Shown: positions 14,348 through 24,082, counted from the stretch's first letter. The stretch is DNA of 62,425 nucleotides from an uncultured Chitinophagaceae bacterium (GCA_903904335.1 CAIVCF010000207.1:1-62425); one strand, 5' to 3'. Translations and numbers: made by a program. The notes: a model not told the origin generated them from the letters alone.

Positions 14348-16507
14348 TTATTTCTTCAACCATCTTTCAAAAAATTCGTAAGTGCGCAGCGTTTGATCGA
14401 TGCGTTGACGATTATTTCCACTTCTTGTTAATTCATGTGTGCCACCCGGATGACGAACATACTCAACAGGCCTTCCTAAAACTTTTAAACTTTTATATAG
14501 CATCTCACCCTGAATAGTTCCTGTTCTCAAATCATTTTCACCATGAAAAATAATATAAGGCGTTGTGATATTTTGTACATAAGTGATGGGAGATTCTCTT
14601 TGTAAAATTGGTTTTACTTTTTCTTCCCATGGGTAACCGCCAAAATAATTAGGTACTAATCGCCATGCATTCCCTTCGCCAAAAAAAGTATTGAGATCGT
14701 ATACACCGCGTTGCGAACAGGCTGCTTTAAAGCGATGATCGTGACCAACAATCCAACTCACTAAATAACCGGCATAAGAACCACCGCTGACAACTAATTT
14801 ACTTGTATCGGCCCAACCTTCTGCAACTGTCTTATCCAATGCAGTTAATACATCGCTTGTGGGCCCTGTTCCCCAATCGTTGATATTGCCGCGTAAAAAA
14901 TCAACACCATAACCACCGCTGCCACGAGGATTGCAGTACACCACACCATAACCTTTTGCACAGAAGTACTGAAACTCATGCCACATGCTGCTTTCGCCCG
15001 GTCCCCACATGGCAGATGGACCGCCGTGAATGTCTAATAACAAAGGATATTTTTTTCCTGCTTCATAATTAATTGGTTTCATCACCCAATATTCAACCAC
15101 CATTCCTTTGTTATTAGTGAATGAATGTTTTTCCGGAGCTGATAATTGTTTTGCCTGCAACCAATCGTAATTAAAACTGCTGATGCGTTTTACATTTTTC
15201 ATTTGTGCATCTGCTACATATAATTCATAAGGATTTGCTGCTTCTGTTTTTGCATACACAATAGTATTTGCTTTTACATCAAAACTATTGGCGCCAAAAT
15301 CATAATCTGATAAACGTTCTACTTGTTTTGTTTGTACATTAATCTTATAAACTGGTGCACCGCCGTTACTTTGTGCATTGGTGTACAAATATTTTTCATC
15401 AGCACTCCAAATTAAATTGCCTTTGTTCCTGTCTAAATTAATGGTGATCATATCTTTTGCAGAACCACTCAATGGCATGATATTTAATGAAGGGACATCA
15501 ACAAAAGAAGTAAGTCCTGATTGAAATGCTAACCATTTCCCTGATGGCGAAAGAGATGGGTTACTGAATCTTTTTCCTGCAGCGCCTAATAATAAATGCA
15601 GATTATTTCCATCAGCATCAGCAATAAAAATTTCATTTTCCAAAGAACGATCTGGATGCTCTGTTGAATCTATATCTCCCGAAATAATTAATTGTTTTCC
15701 ATCGGGTGTAAAATCAACAGAAGCATAACGATAAAATCCATGTGTTAATTCAGCAGGAATTGCACTTTGTTTTGCGTCAACAATAAAAAAATGATTGAAG
15801 CTGATCTCGTTTGAAGTAGTTGATTCTTCCTGAAACTGAAGCTTGGTAAGCACTTTGGCTTTTTTTTCTTTTTCGTTATTTTCTAAATAAGCTCTTATTT
15901 CTTCGATGTTTCCGTCCGCATCAGCTTTTGCTGAATTTAATTTTAAATTTTCATTTTTATCAAATCCGGATTTTTCATAAGGCCATTTAGGAACTTCTTT
16001 TTTAGGATTGAGAACAGAGTCTCTTAATAAATCTTTTAGTGAAATGTTAGATGAAAAAATAATTCTCTTTCCATCGGCAGCCCATTTGGGGGTACCTGCG
16101 CCATATCTGAATTTTGTAAGCTGAATGGCTTCGCCACCATCAAATGACAGTAAAAATATTTGCGGCTTGCCATCTGCCAAACGGACAAAGGCCAATTGTT
16201 TTCCATCAGGGCTCCATGCAGCTTGTGAAGAACCTTCTTTTGTAGTGGTTAATTGTTTTGGCGATGAGGAGCCATCTGTTGTCACTTCATAAATCTGATT
16301 CACATATTTAAACTCGCCTTTATTATCTGTATCGGCTTCAATAGACGTAACAGTAAATACAGCTTTACTTCCATCATTATTTAATGTAATCCCGTTAATG
16401 GCTTTCACATTTAAAAGATCGGTCACTTTTATTTTTTCTTTTGCGGTTTGCGCAAAAAGAAAAAATACAAATAAAGTGGTTGACAGGACAAGAATAATTT
16501 TCTTCAT
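14348..16507 (-). CDS. S9 family prolyl oligopeptidase-like peptidase
   Basis: The protein is about 719 residues when started at ATG 16507, directly at a signal peptide (KKIILVLSTTLFVFFLFAQ). A WD40-like/TolB-type propeller follows (about 40-440, repeated SPDGK, SPSGK and SADEK turns), then a C-terminal alpha/beta-hydrolase domain (about 450-719). The catalytic Ser is in VSGGSYAGY, the Asp in HGENDLRTG and the His in GGTHELTRSG. S9 enzymes of this type cleave short peptides in the periplasm, often as dipeptidyl- or acylaminoacyl-peptidases. All catalytic residues are present. It is transcribed alone. Confidence 0.93.
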   Translation of the reverse strand: MKKIILVLSTTLFVFFLFAQTAKEKIKVTDLLNVKAINGITLNNDGSKAVFTVTSIEADTDNKGEFKYVNQIYEVTTDGSSSPKQLTTTKEGSSQAAWSPDGKQLAFVRLADGKPQIFLLSFDGGEAIQLTKFRYGAGTPKWAADGKRIIFSSNISLKDLLRDSVLNPKKEVPKWPYEKSGFDKNENLKLNSAKADADGNIEEIRAYLENNEKEKKAKVLTKLQFQEESTTSNEISFNHFFIVDAKQSAIPAELTHGFYRYASVDFTPDGKQLIISGDIDSTEHPDRSLENEIFIADADGNNLHLLLGAAGKRFSNPSLSPSGKWLAFQSGLTSFVDVPSLNIMPLSGSAKDMITINLDRNKGNLIWSADEKYLYTNAQSNGGAPVYKINVQTKQVERLSDYDFGANSFDVKANTIVYAKTEAANPYELYVADAQMKNVKRISSFNYDWLQAKQLSAPEKHSFTNNKGMVVEYWVMKPINYEAGKKYPLLLDIHGGPSAMWGPGESSMWHEFQYFCAKGYGVVYCNPRGSGGYGVDFLRGNINDWGTGPTSDVLTALDKTVAEGWADTSKLVVSGGSYAGYLVSWIVGHDHRFKAACSQRGVYDLNTFFGEGNAWRLVPNYFGGYPWEEKVKPILQRESPITYVQNITTPYIIFHGENDLRTGTIQGEMLYKSLKVLGRPVEYVRHPGGTHELTRSGNNRQRIDQTLRTYEFFERWLKK

Positions 16508-16622
16508 AGCAGTTAATTGAAACCTCAAAATACAAATTCCCTATTTACGAAATGAATAAAATGATGAATGAAAAATAAACTACCCAAAAGCCTTTTGTAT
16601 TTTTAATGCCTAAAACTATTTT

Positions 16623-16970
16623 ATGAGCGAATTAATAAAAGAATTCAATGATTACCGTGCTAGAATGAATGAAGTGATTTTGAGTAAAGACAATCTGGTG
16701 ATGAAACGTTTATGGAATTTAGATACGAATACGTATGAAGACGGAGCACTGGATAAAAAAACAAAAGAAATGCTGGGATTGGTTGCCAGTATGGTATTGC
16801 GTTGTGATGATTGTATCAAATATCATCTGGGAAAAAGTCATGAGTTGGGCATAACAACAGAACAGATATATGAAATTTTTGCGGTAGCCAATATTGTAGG
16901 CGGCACAATTGTGATTCCACATACCCGAAGAGCCGCAGAATATTGGGAAGAATTAATAAAAGCCCAATAA
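16623..16970 (+). CDS. carboxymuconolactone decarboxylase / AhpD-like protein
   Basis: The 115-residue all-helical protein has the CMD core, including LGLVASMVLRCDDCIKYHLGK with a CxxC pair and the following His (the AhpD-type redox motif), and the AVANIVGGTIVIPHTRRA segment. Family members with the CxxC/His motif act as alkylhydroperoxidase-like or thiol-disulfide proteins; those without it act as decarboxylases. This one keeps the redox residues. It is 59 bp upstream of the ferredoxin oxidoreductase beta subunit on the same strand, but that gene has its own promoter-like box. Confidence 0.88.
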   Translation: MSELIKEFNDYRARMNEVILSKDNLVMKRLWNLDTNTYEDGALDKKTKEMLGLVASMVLRCDDCIKYHLGKSHELGITTEQIYEIFAVANIVGGTIVIPHTRRAAEYWEELIKAQ

Positions 16971-16981
16971 TCCAATATTTC

Positions 16982-17012
16982 TTGTTAGATGATGTTTAAA
17001 CAAATAAATTTG
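16982..17012 (+). promoter_or_regulatory. promoter for the oxidoreductase beta subunit
   Basis: TTG (16982-16984) lies 20 bp upstream of TAAATTTG (17005-17012), a good match to the Bacteroidota -33/-7 pattern. The leader would be only about 12 nt. Confidence 0.5.
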
Positions 17013-17029
17013 CAGGATATATCCAAGTT

Positions 17030-18061
17030 ATGAGTGAAACATTGATTGCGCCAACCCTCACTGCCAAAGATTTTGCCACCGATCAGGAAGTTCGTTGGTG
17101 TCCCGGTTGCGGTGATTATTCCATTCTTGCACAAGTGCAGAAAGTGATGCCTACATTAGGTATCCCGAAAGAAAATGTAGTTGTTATTTCAGGTATCGGC
17201 TGCAGCAGCCGTTTTCCGTATTATATGAATACATTCGGGATGCACTCTATTCATGGACGTGCAACTGCTGTCGCCAGCGGTTTAAAAGCTGCCAGACCTG
17301 AATTAAGTGTTTGGATCGTTAGCGGTGATGGGGACAGTTTAAGCATTGGCGGTAATCATACCATTCATTTGCTGCGCAGGAATTTTGATGTAAATATGTT
17401 GGTGTTCAATAACCAGATTTATGGTTTGACAAAAGGGCAATATTCTCCTACTTCAGAAGAACATAAGGTTACCAAGACCTCACCTTACGGAAGTATCGAT
17501 CATCCTTTCAATCCATTGGCATTGGCCATGGGTGCAGATGCAACATTTGTTGCACGCAGTATGGATAGAGATCCAAAACATTTGCAGCAAACATTAATAC
17601 GTGCCAATGCACACAAGGGATCTTCATTTGTAGAGATCTATCAAAACTGTAATATTTTTAATGATGGCGCTTTTGAAATATTTACTGAGAAAGGAACAAA
17701 ACAGGAAGAAACATTATTCCTTGAAAGCGGCAAACCATTGATATTTGGTGCCACTCAAAATAAAGGGATCAAGTTGGACGGATTTACTCCTGTTGTAGTT
17801 GAATTGGGTAATGGTGTTACGGCCGATGATCTCTGGATCCATGATGATAAAGATTTTTATAAAGCACAGATTTTGGTAAGAATGTTTGATGATCCGAAAA
17901 AAGCGAATCATCTTCCAAGACCATTTGGTGTGTTCTACGAAACCGAAAGGCCTTGTTATGAAGAAGTGATGGCTTTGCAGATCGAAGAAGTGATCACAGC
18001 AAAGGGAAAAGGTAACCTCGATAAATTACTTCGGGGAAATGAAGTTTGGGAGATCATATAA
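17030..18061 (+). CDS. korB: 2-oxoacid:ferredoxin oxidoreductase, beta subunit
   Basis: The 343-residue protein is a full-length thiamine-diphosphate-binding beta subunit. It shows the cluster-type motif WCPGCGDYSI, the GIGCSSRFPYY segment, HGRATAVASGLKAARP and the ThDP-Mg motif SGDGDSLSIGGNH followed by NNQIYGLTKGQYSPTS. With the alpha subunit it converts 2-oxoglutarate (or a similar 2-oxoacid) and CoA to acyl-CoA, reducing ferredoxin. The alpha/gamma partner, usually adjacent, is not in this window; the upstream gene is an AhpD-like protein and the downstream region is non-coding. The substrate assignment to 2-oxoglutarate is by family resemblance. Confidence 0.92.
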   Translation: MSETLIAPTLTAKDFATDQEVRWCPGCGDYSILAQVQKVMPTLGIPKENVVVISGIGCSSRFPYYMNTFGMHSIHGRATAVASGLKAARPELSVWIVSGDGDSLSIGGNHTIHLLRRNFDVNMLVFNNQIYGLTKGQYSPTSEEHKVTKTSPYGSIDHPFNPLALAMGADATFVARSMDRDPKHLQQTLIRANAHKGSSFVEIYQNCNIFNDGAFEIFTEKGTKQEETLFLESGKPLIFGATQNKGIKLDGFTPVVVELGNGVTADDLWIHDDKDFYKAQILVRMFDDPKKANHLPRPFGVFYETERPCYEEVMALQIEEVITAKGKGNLDKLLRGNEVWEII

Positions 18062-18434
18062 AATCAAAATAAAATCGTTTTTAATCTGCCATTCTGAAGA
18101 ACAGAATGGCAGATTTATTTTCACTCAACCGATAATAAAAGTTGGAACATTAAAAAAATGGGTGTTTTTCCCGTTGTTTAGTAAATATACTCCTACTACA
18201 TTTACACAGTTATTTGGTTTTCTAAAGTGTTTTGTTTTTTTATTCATTTTGGGGGTTATATATGCAAACAACGGCGATTTTTTAATCGCTGTTTTTAAAA
18301 GACAATAGTAACTAAACATACTCAACGAGGGGGTTTTTGGTTTTATGTAAAAGCAAATACAAACGGCGGCCATTTGGCTGCCGTTATCATTTACAACTAA
18401 CCCATTACGCTTATTTTGTAATTTGTACCTGATT
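18062..18434. other. 373-bp intergenic region with three hairpins
   Basis: No convincing gene is present. It holds the korB terminator, a second terminator-like hairpin (GCGATT-TTTT-AATCGC, 18274-18289, followed by T5) and a third hairpin without T-tract (AACGGCGGCC/GGCTGCCGTT, 18362-18385). The second terminator with no gene before it leaves room for a short untranslated RNA between about 18150 and 18295, but I see no clear promoter for one. Confidence 0.5.
18084..18120 (+). terminator. korB terminator
   Basis: ATCTGCCATTCTG pairs with CAGAATGGCAGAT (13 bp, 5-nt loop), followed by TTATTTT. Confidence 0.88.
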
Positions 18435-19043
18435 ATGTTATTACAAGTTCATCCGGATAATCCCAATCCACGCCATATTAAAACGATCATTGAATGTTTA
18501 AAAGATGGTGGAGTGATCATTTATCCAACCGATACCATTTATGGTTTGGGCTGCGATATCTTTCACATAAAAGCGATTGAAAGGATTTCGAGGATCAAAA
18601 ATGTGGATTACCGCAAATCACAACTCAGTTTTATTTGTTATGATCTGAGTGATCTGAGCAAATACACAAAAAGTATTTCAACACCGCTGTATCGTATGCT
18701 CAAAAGCCATTTACCCGGACCTTATACTTTTATTTTACCTGCCAGTAAGGAAGTGCCAAAATTATTGCAAAGCAAAAAGAGCACCATTGGTTTGCGTGTT
18801 CCTTCCAATAATATCGCAAGAGTTATTTTACAGGAATTAGGTCATCCGATATTAAGTGCATCCATGCCGGGAGAAATGGTGGAAGAATATACTGATTCCG
18901 AATTGATCTATGAAAACTTTAAAAACCTTGTTGATATTGTTGTGGATGGCGGTATCGGCGGAATGATTCCTTCCACTGTTATTGATTGTACCAATGATGA
19001 GTATGAAGTGATACGGCAGGGAGCGGGTGAATGGTCAGAATAA
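18435..19043 (+). CDS. YciO/YrdC/Sua5 family protein
   Basis: The protein is about 202 residues from ATG 18435; an upstream TTG is less likely. It shows the YrdC-fold motifs [20 protein letters not shown], the basic [12 protein letters not shown] site, STIGLRVPS and a C-terminal [20 protein letters not shown]. The opening [11 protein letters not shown] and the overall size match the YciO branch more than TsaC or full-length Sua5. The fold binds ATP and RNA; Sua5/TsaC make threonylcarbamoyl-AMP for tRNA t6A, but YciO's own role is less certain. Its 3' end overlaps rnhB by 9 bp (convergent). Confidence 0.88.
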   Translation: MLLQVHPDNPNPRHIKTIIECLKDGGVIIYPTDTIYGLGCDIFHIKAIERISRIKNVDYRKSQLSFICYDLSDLSKYTKSISTPLYRMLKSHLPGPYTFILPASKEVPKLLQSKKSTIGLRVPSNNIARVILQELGHPILSASMPGEMVEEYTDSELIYENFKNLVDIVVDGGIGGMIPSTVIDCTNDEYEVIRQGAGEWSE

Positions 19044-19637
19044 TTTTATTTCATTCGGTAAAATATTAAAACTCTTTCTGTGATACTGGCATAAACCGAA
19101 TTCTTCAATGGCTTTGCGATGTTCAGCAGTACCATATCCTTTATTTTTTTTCCAGTTGTATTGTGGAAATTCATTGTGCAGGTTCATCATCCAATCATCA
19201 CGATATGTTTTTGCAAGAATACTTGCTGCAGCAATGCTTGCATAAATAGCATCGCCTTTTACAATGCATTGATGTTTTATTTTTTTATAAGGAATGAAAC
19301 GATTACCATCCACCAGTAAAAACTGGGGTTTTATTTTTAATTGATCTATCGCCAGATGCATGGCTTTGAAAGATGATTTTAAAATATTGATCTGATCTAT
19401 TTCTGTATGCGAGACCATTCCCACACCAAAAGCAATTGCATTCTCTTCAATCACTTTTCTTAATTCATTTCGCTGTTTTTCTTTAACCTGTTTGCTGTCG
19501 TTCAATAACGGATGATAAAAATTTTCCGGTAAAATAACAGCTGCGGCAAATACGGGACCGGCATAACAACCACGGCCCGCTTCATCACAACCTGCTTCTG
19601 TTAGTTCCTGTTGAAAATATGTTTTTAGTGATGCCAT
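19035..19637 (-). CDS. rnhB: ribonuclease HII
   Basis: The 200-residue protein is a complete RNase HII. The signature [20 protein letters not shown] carries the first two acidic catalytic residues, followed by [20 protein letters not shown] with the third acid, and [21 protein letters not shown] with the fourth. It removes ribonucleotides and RNA from RNA-DNA hybrids in the cytoplasm. It is convergent with the YciO gene, the two sharing their last 9 bases. The start at 19637 leaves the usual short N-terminus. Confidence 0.95.
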   Translation of the reverse strand: MASLKTYFQQELTEAGCDEAGRGCYAGPVFAAAVILPENFYHPLLNDSKQVKEKQRNELRKVIEENAIAFGVGMVSHTEIDQINILKSSFKAMHLAIDQLKIKPQFLLVDGNRFIPYKKIKHQCIVKGDAIYASIAAASILAKTYRDDWMMNLHNEFPQYNWKKNKGYGTAEHRKAIEEFGLCQYHRKSFNILPNEIKLF

Positions 19638-19716
19638 TCGTTCAACAAATATCGTTATGCGAAAACAGATTCTTTATTCTTTCTGCAAAAAAGATAAAAC
19701 AGAATTGTTGAGCCAA

Positions 19717-19724
19717 TACCTTTG
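19717..19724 (+). promoter_or_regulatory. -7 box for heme A synthase gene
   Basis: TACCTTTG matches TAnnTTTG exactly and lies 23 bp before the start codon. No clear -33 TTTG is seen at the usual distance. Confidence 0.4.
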
Positions 19725-19747
19725 CGACGGAATAAATGTAAAGAAGT

Positions 19748-20797
19748 ATGACTGAAGAACGATCTACAAAAATAATTGCCAACTGGATCTTCATCGGCGT
19801 TGCTATGCTGATTGTTCAGGTATTGTTGGGAGGCATCACGAGACTAACAGGCTCCGGATTATCCATCACTGAATGGAAACCAATTGTAGGAACTTTGCCA
19901 CCTTTGAATGAAACACAATGGCAGCAATCATTTCAGCAGTATCAGCAAATTGCACAATACAAATACCTCAACCATCACTTTACACTCAGTGATTTTAAAT
20001 TCATTTTTTTTTGGGAATGGTTTCACCGTTTGTGGGCAAGAATGATCAGTATTGTATTTCTTATTCCGTTCATTTATTTTATTGTAAAAAAATATTTTAA
20101 GCAATGGATGATCATGCCATTGATCATTTTGTTTTTACTCGGTGGCATGCAGGGTGCTATCGGCTGGATCATGGTAAAAAGCGGATTGAATGATGAGAAC
20201 CTGTATGTAAATCATATTCGCCTTGCCATTCATTTTGTTTCGGCAATGGTATTGATCTGTTATGCGTTGATATTCGGTTTGAAATTAATTATTCCTCAAA
20301 AAGATTTTATTAAAGACGCAGGATTAAAAAAATATACAGCAGCTATTCTTGTTGTTGTTATTATACAATTATTTTATGGTGCATTCATGGCAGGAATAAA
20401 AGGCGCTGTTGCTGCGCCAACATGGCCGGATATCAACGGTATGATGGTGCCAACCCCATTCTTCAGCGGCGATCTAAGTAAAGATCTTTTTTTCAATATC
20501 ATCAATATACATTTTATACATCGCTCATTGGCATATATCATTTTTGTTTTGATTTTGATCTGGTGGCTGAAAGCAAAAAAACAAAACTCTGTTTCATTCA
20601 ACAAAGCAAAACATTGGCCAGTGGTTTTTGTATTCGTTCAAATAGTACTCGGCATTTTTGCATTATTAAACAGTCCGAATATTGTGTTGGGGCATTTCGG
20701 AACATTCGAATGGCTGGCACAACTGCATCAATTAACAGGAATGCTTTTATTGCTGTCATTGATTTCCGTTTTTTATTTATTGAGATCGAATAAGTAA
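19748..20797 (+). CDS. ctaA: heme A synthase (COX15/CtaA)
   Basis: The 349-residue membrane protein has eight hydrophobic segments in two four-helix halves, as expected for CtaA/COX15. Visible motifs include LGGITRLTGSGLSITEWKP, WEWFHRLWARM (His ligand), MVKSGL, HFVSAMVLICYALI, GAFMAGIKGAVAAPTWPDING and HQLTGMLLLL. The size and the GLSIxEWKP motif resemble the COX15 type. It oxidises the C8 methyl of heme O to make heme A for cytochrome oxidase. No cytochrome oxidase or ctaB gene is in the window, so it is detached from its usual neighbours. Confidence 0.93.
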   Translation: MTEERSTKIIANWIFIGVAMLIVQVLLGGITRLTGSGLSITEWKPIVGTLPPLNETQWQQSFQQYQQIAQYKYLNHHFTLSDFKFIFFWEWFHRLWARMISIVFLIPFIYFIVKKYFKQWMIMPLIILFLLGGMQGAIGWIMVKSGLNDENLYVNHIRLAIHFVSAMVLICYALIFGLKLIIPQKDFIKDAGLKKYTAAILVVVIIQLFYGAFMAGIKGAVAAPTWPDINGMMVPTPFFSGDLSKDLFFNIINIHFIHRSLAYIIFVLILIWWLKAKKQNSVSFNKAKHWPVVFVFVQIVLGIFALLNSPNIVLGHFGTFEWLAQLHQLTGMLLLLSLISVFYLLRSNK

Positions 20798-20820
20798 TTT
20801 TTTATTTGCCGGACTCAATT

Positions 20821-20862
20821 GCTTTCATCAACAGTTGTTGCGTCGCACACTTGTACGTTCCG
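20821..20862 (-). repeat. dispersed intergenic repeat, copy 1
   Basis: On the minus strand the 20-mer GTACAAGTGTGCGACGCAAC (20856-20837) occurs, identical to copy 5 and differing at one base from copy 2. It is followed by a TTGATGAAA tail. It lies between the convergent ctaA and lipid kinase genes. Confidence 0.75.
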
Positions 20863-20884
20863 AAATTCTATTCAGCAAGGGAAA

Positions 20885-21784
20885 TTAAGGCTGCAATAAA
20901 TTAAAAGCATCTTTTAAAACTTCGATCTTGAATTCTTCTGTTGTTTCTCTTGGTTCACCATCAATATGCAAAGGCGCATATTTTAAATTTTTGATAGTGA
21001 GAGATGATGTTTGAAAATACAGAACACTTTTCTTGCTCATATCGTCCACCAATTCACGCAATTTATTATTGCCACGAATTTGTTGTAACAACGCAAAAGG
21101 TAATTTGGCCTTACTCATTTTTTGGATAATCACAATATCGAGCAAACCATCATTCAAACTGGCTTTTGGCGCAATGGTCAAATTATTTCCGAACTGGTTA
21201 CTGTTGGCGATACTGATGGCGAAAGCATCCGTAAAAAAAGAAAAATCATTCATCGATACTTCAAACTGAAACGGATGCGCTTTAAAGAAATTGATCAAAC
21301 TTTCCTGTGTGTATGTAAATAAACCCCTTGTACTTTTTGCTGCAAAATTGTGTGCCACCTGCGCATCAAATCCCAACCCGCTTAACATGCAGGAATAATG
21401 TTCATTGATATAAAATGCATCCACCGGTTTTGTATTGCCCGAAAAAATGATTGAGAGGGCTGCCTCCGGTTTCTTTGGAATATCGGCAGCAAATGCCAAA
21501 CCGTTACCTGATCCGAAAGGAATGATACCGAATGTTACAGGTAAATGCCTTAGCGCATTAGTAACCTGATTAACAGTTCCATCACCGCCAATAATAACAA
21601 CATCAGTAAAATGTTCTGTTGTAATTTTTTCTTTTAAAAAATCGTAATCGCCATCAGGATCTGTGGCAGCTATTTCAAAATGAATTTCTCTTGCGGAAGT
21701 TTCTCTTTCGATCAATTTTTTTATTCCTTCCTTCTTCGATGTGCCGGAGATGGGATTGATCAGATAAATTATTTTTCTTTCCAT
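20885..21784 (-). CDS. diacylglycerol/lipid kinase family protein (YegS-like)
   Basis: The protein is about 299 residues from ATG 21784. It shows the DAGK catalytic features: INPISGTSKKEG at the N-terminus, the nucleotide motif VIIGGDGTVNQVTNAL (about residues 64-80) and GIIPFGSGNGLAFA. The C-terminal beta-sandwich ends in HIDGEP, with the conserved DGE. These soluble enzymes phosphorylate diacylglycerol, sphingoid bases or related lipids at the membrane. It lies 48 bp downstream of the fabH-type gene on the same strand, so a lipid-metabolism unit is plausible. Confidence 0.88.
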   Translation of the reverse strand: MERKIIYLINPISGTSKKEGIKKLIERETSAREIHFEIAATDPDGDYDFLKEKITTEHFTDVVIIGGDGTVNQVTNALRHLPVTFGIIPFGSGNGLAFAADIPKKPEAALSIIFSGNTKPVDAFYINEHYSCMLSGLGFDAQVAHNFAAKSTRGLFTYTQESLINFFKAHPFQFEVSMNDFSFFTDAFAISIANSNQFGNNLTIAPKASLNDGLLDIVIIQKMSKAKLPFALLQQIRGNNKLRELVDDMSKKSVLYFQTSSLTIKNLKYAPLHIDGEPRETTEEFKIEVLKDAFNLLQP

Positions 21785-21831
21785 CACTTAAATACTTTCA
21801 TCATCAAATATATTCTAACAAATAATTGTAA

Positions 21832-22881
21832 CTACCATTTTAACAAAGCACTTGCCCATGTGAATCCGCTGCCGAACGCAGCAAGACAAACCAGATCGCC
21901 ATCTTTTATTTTACCCAACTCCCATGCTTCACATAATGCAATGGGCACTGAAGCCGCTGTGGTGTTACCGTAATGCTGAATGTTGTTATACACCTGGTCA
22001 TCTCTTAATTTTAATTTTTGCTGAACAAATTGCGCGATTCGCAAATTTGCCTGATGCGGAATAAGAATATTCAGGTCTGATGTTTCATACCCGTTCTTAT
22101 GTAATGCTTCCATGATTACTTCCGGAAATTTTACCACAGCTTTTTTAAATACGGATGGGCCATCCATGAACGGATAATTCTGCGCTTTGTCGATCATCGC
22201 ATGACTCATGAACATATCTGAAATTTCTGCATCATCAAAGTCGGCATAATTTTTTGTTCCCCAATGATTGGCATGTGTGCCGGGATTATACATGGCCAAT
22301 ATTTCAGCACTTTCCCCATCGCTGTGCAAATGTGTACTTAAAAGTCCCTGATCATTTTTTTCCGTTGGTTGTAAAACAACAGCGCCTGCACCATCACCGA
22401 ATATCACAGAAACATTTCTTCCTCTTGTTGAAAAATCCAAACCAAATGAATGTTTTTCAGCACCGATCACTAAAATATTTTTATATGTTCCGGTTCGGAT
22501 AAATTGATCCGCCACACTTAATGCATACACAAAACCACTGCATTGATTGCGGACATCCAAAGCACCTATCTCTTTCATCTTTAATTCACGTTGCACCAAC
22601 ACACCGCAACCGGGAAAATAATAATCAGGGCAAATGGTTGCGAACACAATAAAATCTATATCCTGTGCAGTAATACCTGCTCTTTCAATTGCGATCTTGG
22701 CTGCTTCAATGCCCATGGTTGTGGTTGTCTCTTCAGTACGATGGGCATACCTTCTTTCTTTGATACCGGTTCTTTCCTGTATCCACTCATCACTGGTGTC
22801 CATGAACTTCAGCAGGTCGTGATTGGTAAAAATATTTTCAGGTACATACTTCCCTATTCCTGCAATTTTGCTGCGGGGCAT
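21832..22881 (-). CDS. fabH: beta-ketoacyl-ACP synthase III family protein
   Basis: The 349-residue protein has the KAS III fold with all three catalytic residues: Cys in DVRNQCSGFVYAL (about residue 119), His in LIPHQANLRI (about 271) and Asn in QHYGNTTAASVPIALCEA (about 302). It opens with KIAGIGKYVPENIFTN and DEWIQERTGIKERR, typical of FabH. It condenses an acyl-CoA primer with malonyl-ACP to start fatty acid synthesis. Bacteroidota carry several FabH paralogues. At about 349 residues this one is slightly long and lies apart from plsX and acpP, so it may be a paralogue with a specialised primer. The gene symbol is therefore tentative. Confidence 0.88.
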   Translation of the reverse strand: MPRSKIAGIGKYVPENIFTNHDLLKFMDTSDEWIQERTGIKERRYAHRTEETTTTMGIEAAKIAIERAGITAQDIDFIVFATICPDYYFPGCGVLVQRELKMKEIGALDVRNQCSGFVYALSVADQFIRTGTYKNILVIGAEKHSFGLDFSTRGRNVSVIFGDGAGAVVLQPTEKNDQGLLSTHLHSDGESAEILAMYNPGTHANHWGTKNYADFDDAEISDMFMSHAMIDKAQNYPFMDGPSVFKKAVVKFPEVIMEALHKNGYETSDLNILIPHQANLRIAQFVQQKLKLRDDQVYNNIQHYGNTTAASVPIALCEAWELGKIKDGDLVCLAAFGSGFTWASALLKW

Positions 22882-22958
22882 AACAATCGTTTTAAATGAA
22901 AAGTGAAGATAAGAGAATTTAATTTTGATACATGATAAACAGCTTTGGAAAAAAGTAA

Positions 22959-23957
22959 CTAATTAACAGCATGTAATTGCATGACCGATGAGAGAAAATC
23001 AGCAATTTCATGTTGCGGTGTTTTAATATCATGCGAAACAATGGGAGAGCCTAATACATGGTCACCTGCGTTTGGCACTGCAATCATCTTCTTTTTATCA
23101 TCGGCTGTTCCCAATTGTGTAAACATTTCTTTGATGGCAGAAACTTTTACAACCTTATCTTGATTTTTTTCATCACGGTAATAATATAAAACCAAGGCAG
23201 GTTGTTTTATTTTGCTGAAAGTATTTTCATTCATGGTAGTTTCTAATAATTCTTCCAATTCAACTGTTGCTTCCAACCGATATACATCGTTCCAGTATTT
23301 TTTATAAGCAGCAGATGCATTTGGAATGGTATTAAACTTAGATTGTTTTACCAATTGTGCAATCTGTAATCCCCAGTGATTATTCAGTAACCAGGCATTC
23401 GGATCATTGATGGCAATATTGGGCGATAATAAAATGATTCCTGCTACATCCGGATATTCCGCTGCTAATTGCAAGGCTTCTGTTGCACCGGTTGAAGTAC
23501 CCATCAATATTACTTTATTGCCTAATTGTTTGCCGATACTATATGCTTCTTTTGAACTTTCCCATAATTTATCTGCTGTAAAATTCACTAATACATCTGT
23601 GGTATCAATTCCATGTTCTGCCAATCTTGCTAAATATAAATTACATCCGAATTGTTTGGCAATATTGCGGTGAACAGGATTACCTTCTTCCTGCGATGCA
23701 CTGAAACCATGCAGATATACAATCGCGTATTCTGTTTTTTGTTTGAGAGAGTCATTTGCCCACACTATTCTTGCTTCATTGTCGGGTTTTAACTTATGTG
23801 CAGATTCCTTTGCTGCAACATATTGCTGCAATGCAATCGCATCGGCTGGAACATCGAGCAGGGTTTTATCATATTTCGGTGTTGAAGGATGCGGACCAAG
23901 TATATAGATCAACAATAAAATTATCGTTAAAAAAATAATATTTCTGATCCAACGCAT
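22959..23957 (-). CDS. secreted or membrane-anchored alpha/beta hydrolase
   Basis: The 332-residue protein has an N-terminal hydrophobic segment (about residues 5-22, NIIFLTIILLLIYILG) that looks like an uncleaved anchor or signal. The hydrolase domain shows AIVYLHGFSASQEEGNPVH, the nucleophile elbow LMGTSTGATEAL, YYRDEKNQ with the likely acid, and NAGDHVLGSP with the catalytic His. It resembles serine aminopeptidase S33/monoglyceride lipase-like hydrolases, but the substrate is unknown. It is upstream of fabH on the same strand with a 77-bp gap, so it may or may not share a transcript. Confidence 0.83.
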   Translation of the reverse strand: MRWIRNIIFLTIILLLIYILGPHPSTPKYDKTLLDVPADAIALQQYVAAKESAHKLKPDNEARIVWANDSLKQKTEYAIVYLHGFSASQEEGNPVHRNIAKQFGCNLYLARLAEHGIDTTDVLVNFTADKLWESSKEAYSIGKQLGNKVILMGTSTGATEALQLAAEYPDVAGIILLSPNIAINDPNAWLLNNHWGLQIAQLVKQSKFNTIPNASAAYKKYWNDVYRLEATVELEELLETTMNENTFSKIKQPALVLYYYRDEKNQDKVVKVSAIKEMFTQLGTADDKKKMIAVPNAGDHVLGSPIVSHDIKTPQHEIADFLSSVMQLHAVN

Positions 23958-24082
23958 GTGGGGAGTTTTCTTAAATATACTGAATTATTTTTTGCAGCGT
24001 AAACCTCAGATACTAAAATCTAATTAACCACGGTATTTTATCTTGCATATTGTTTATATTCGGAAAACCAAAAATTGCTGCC

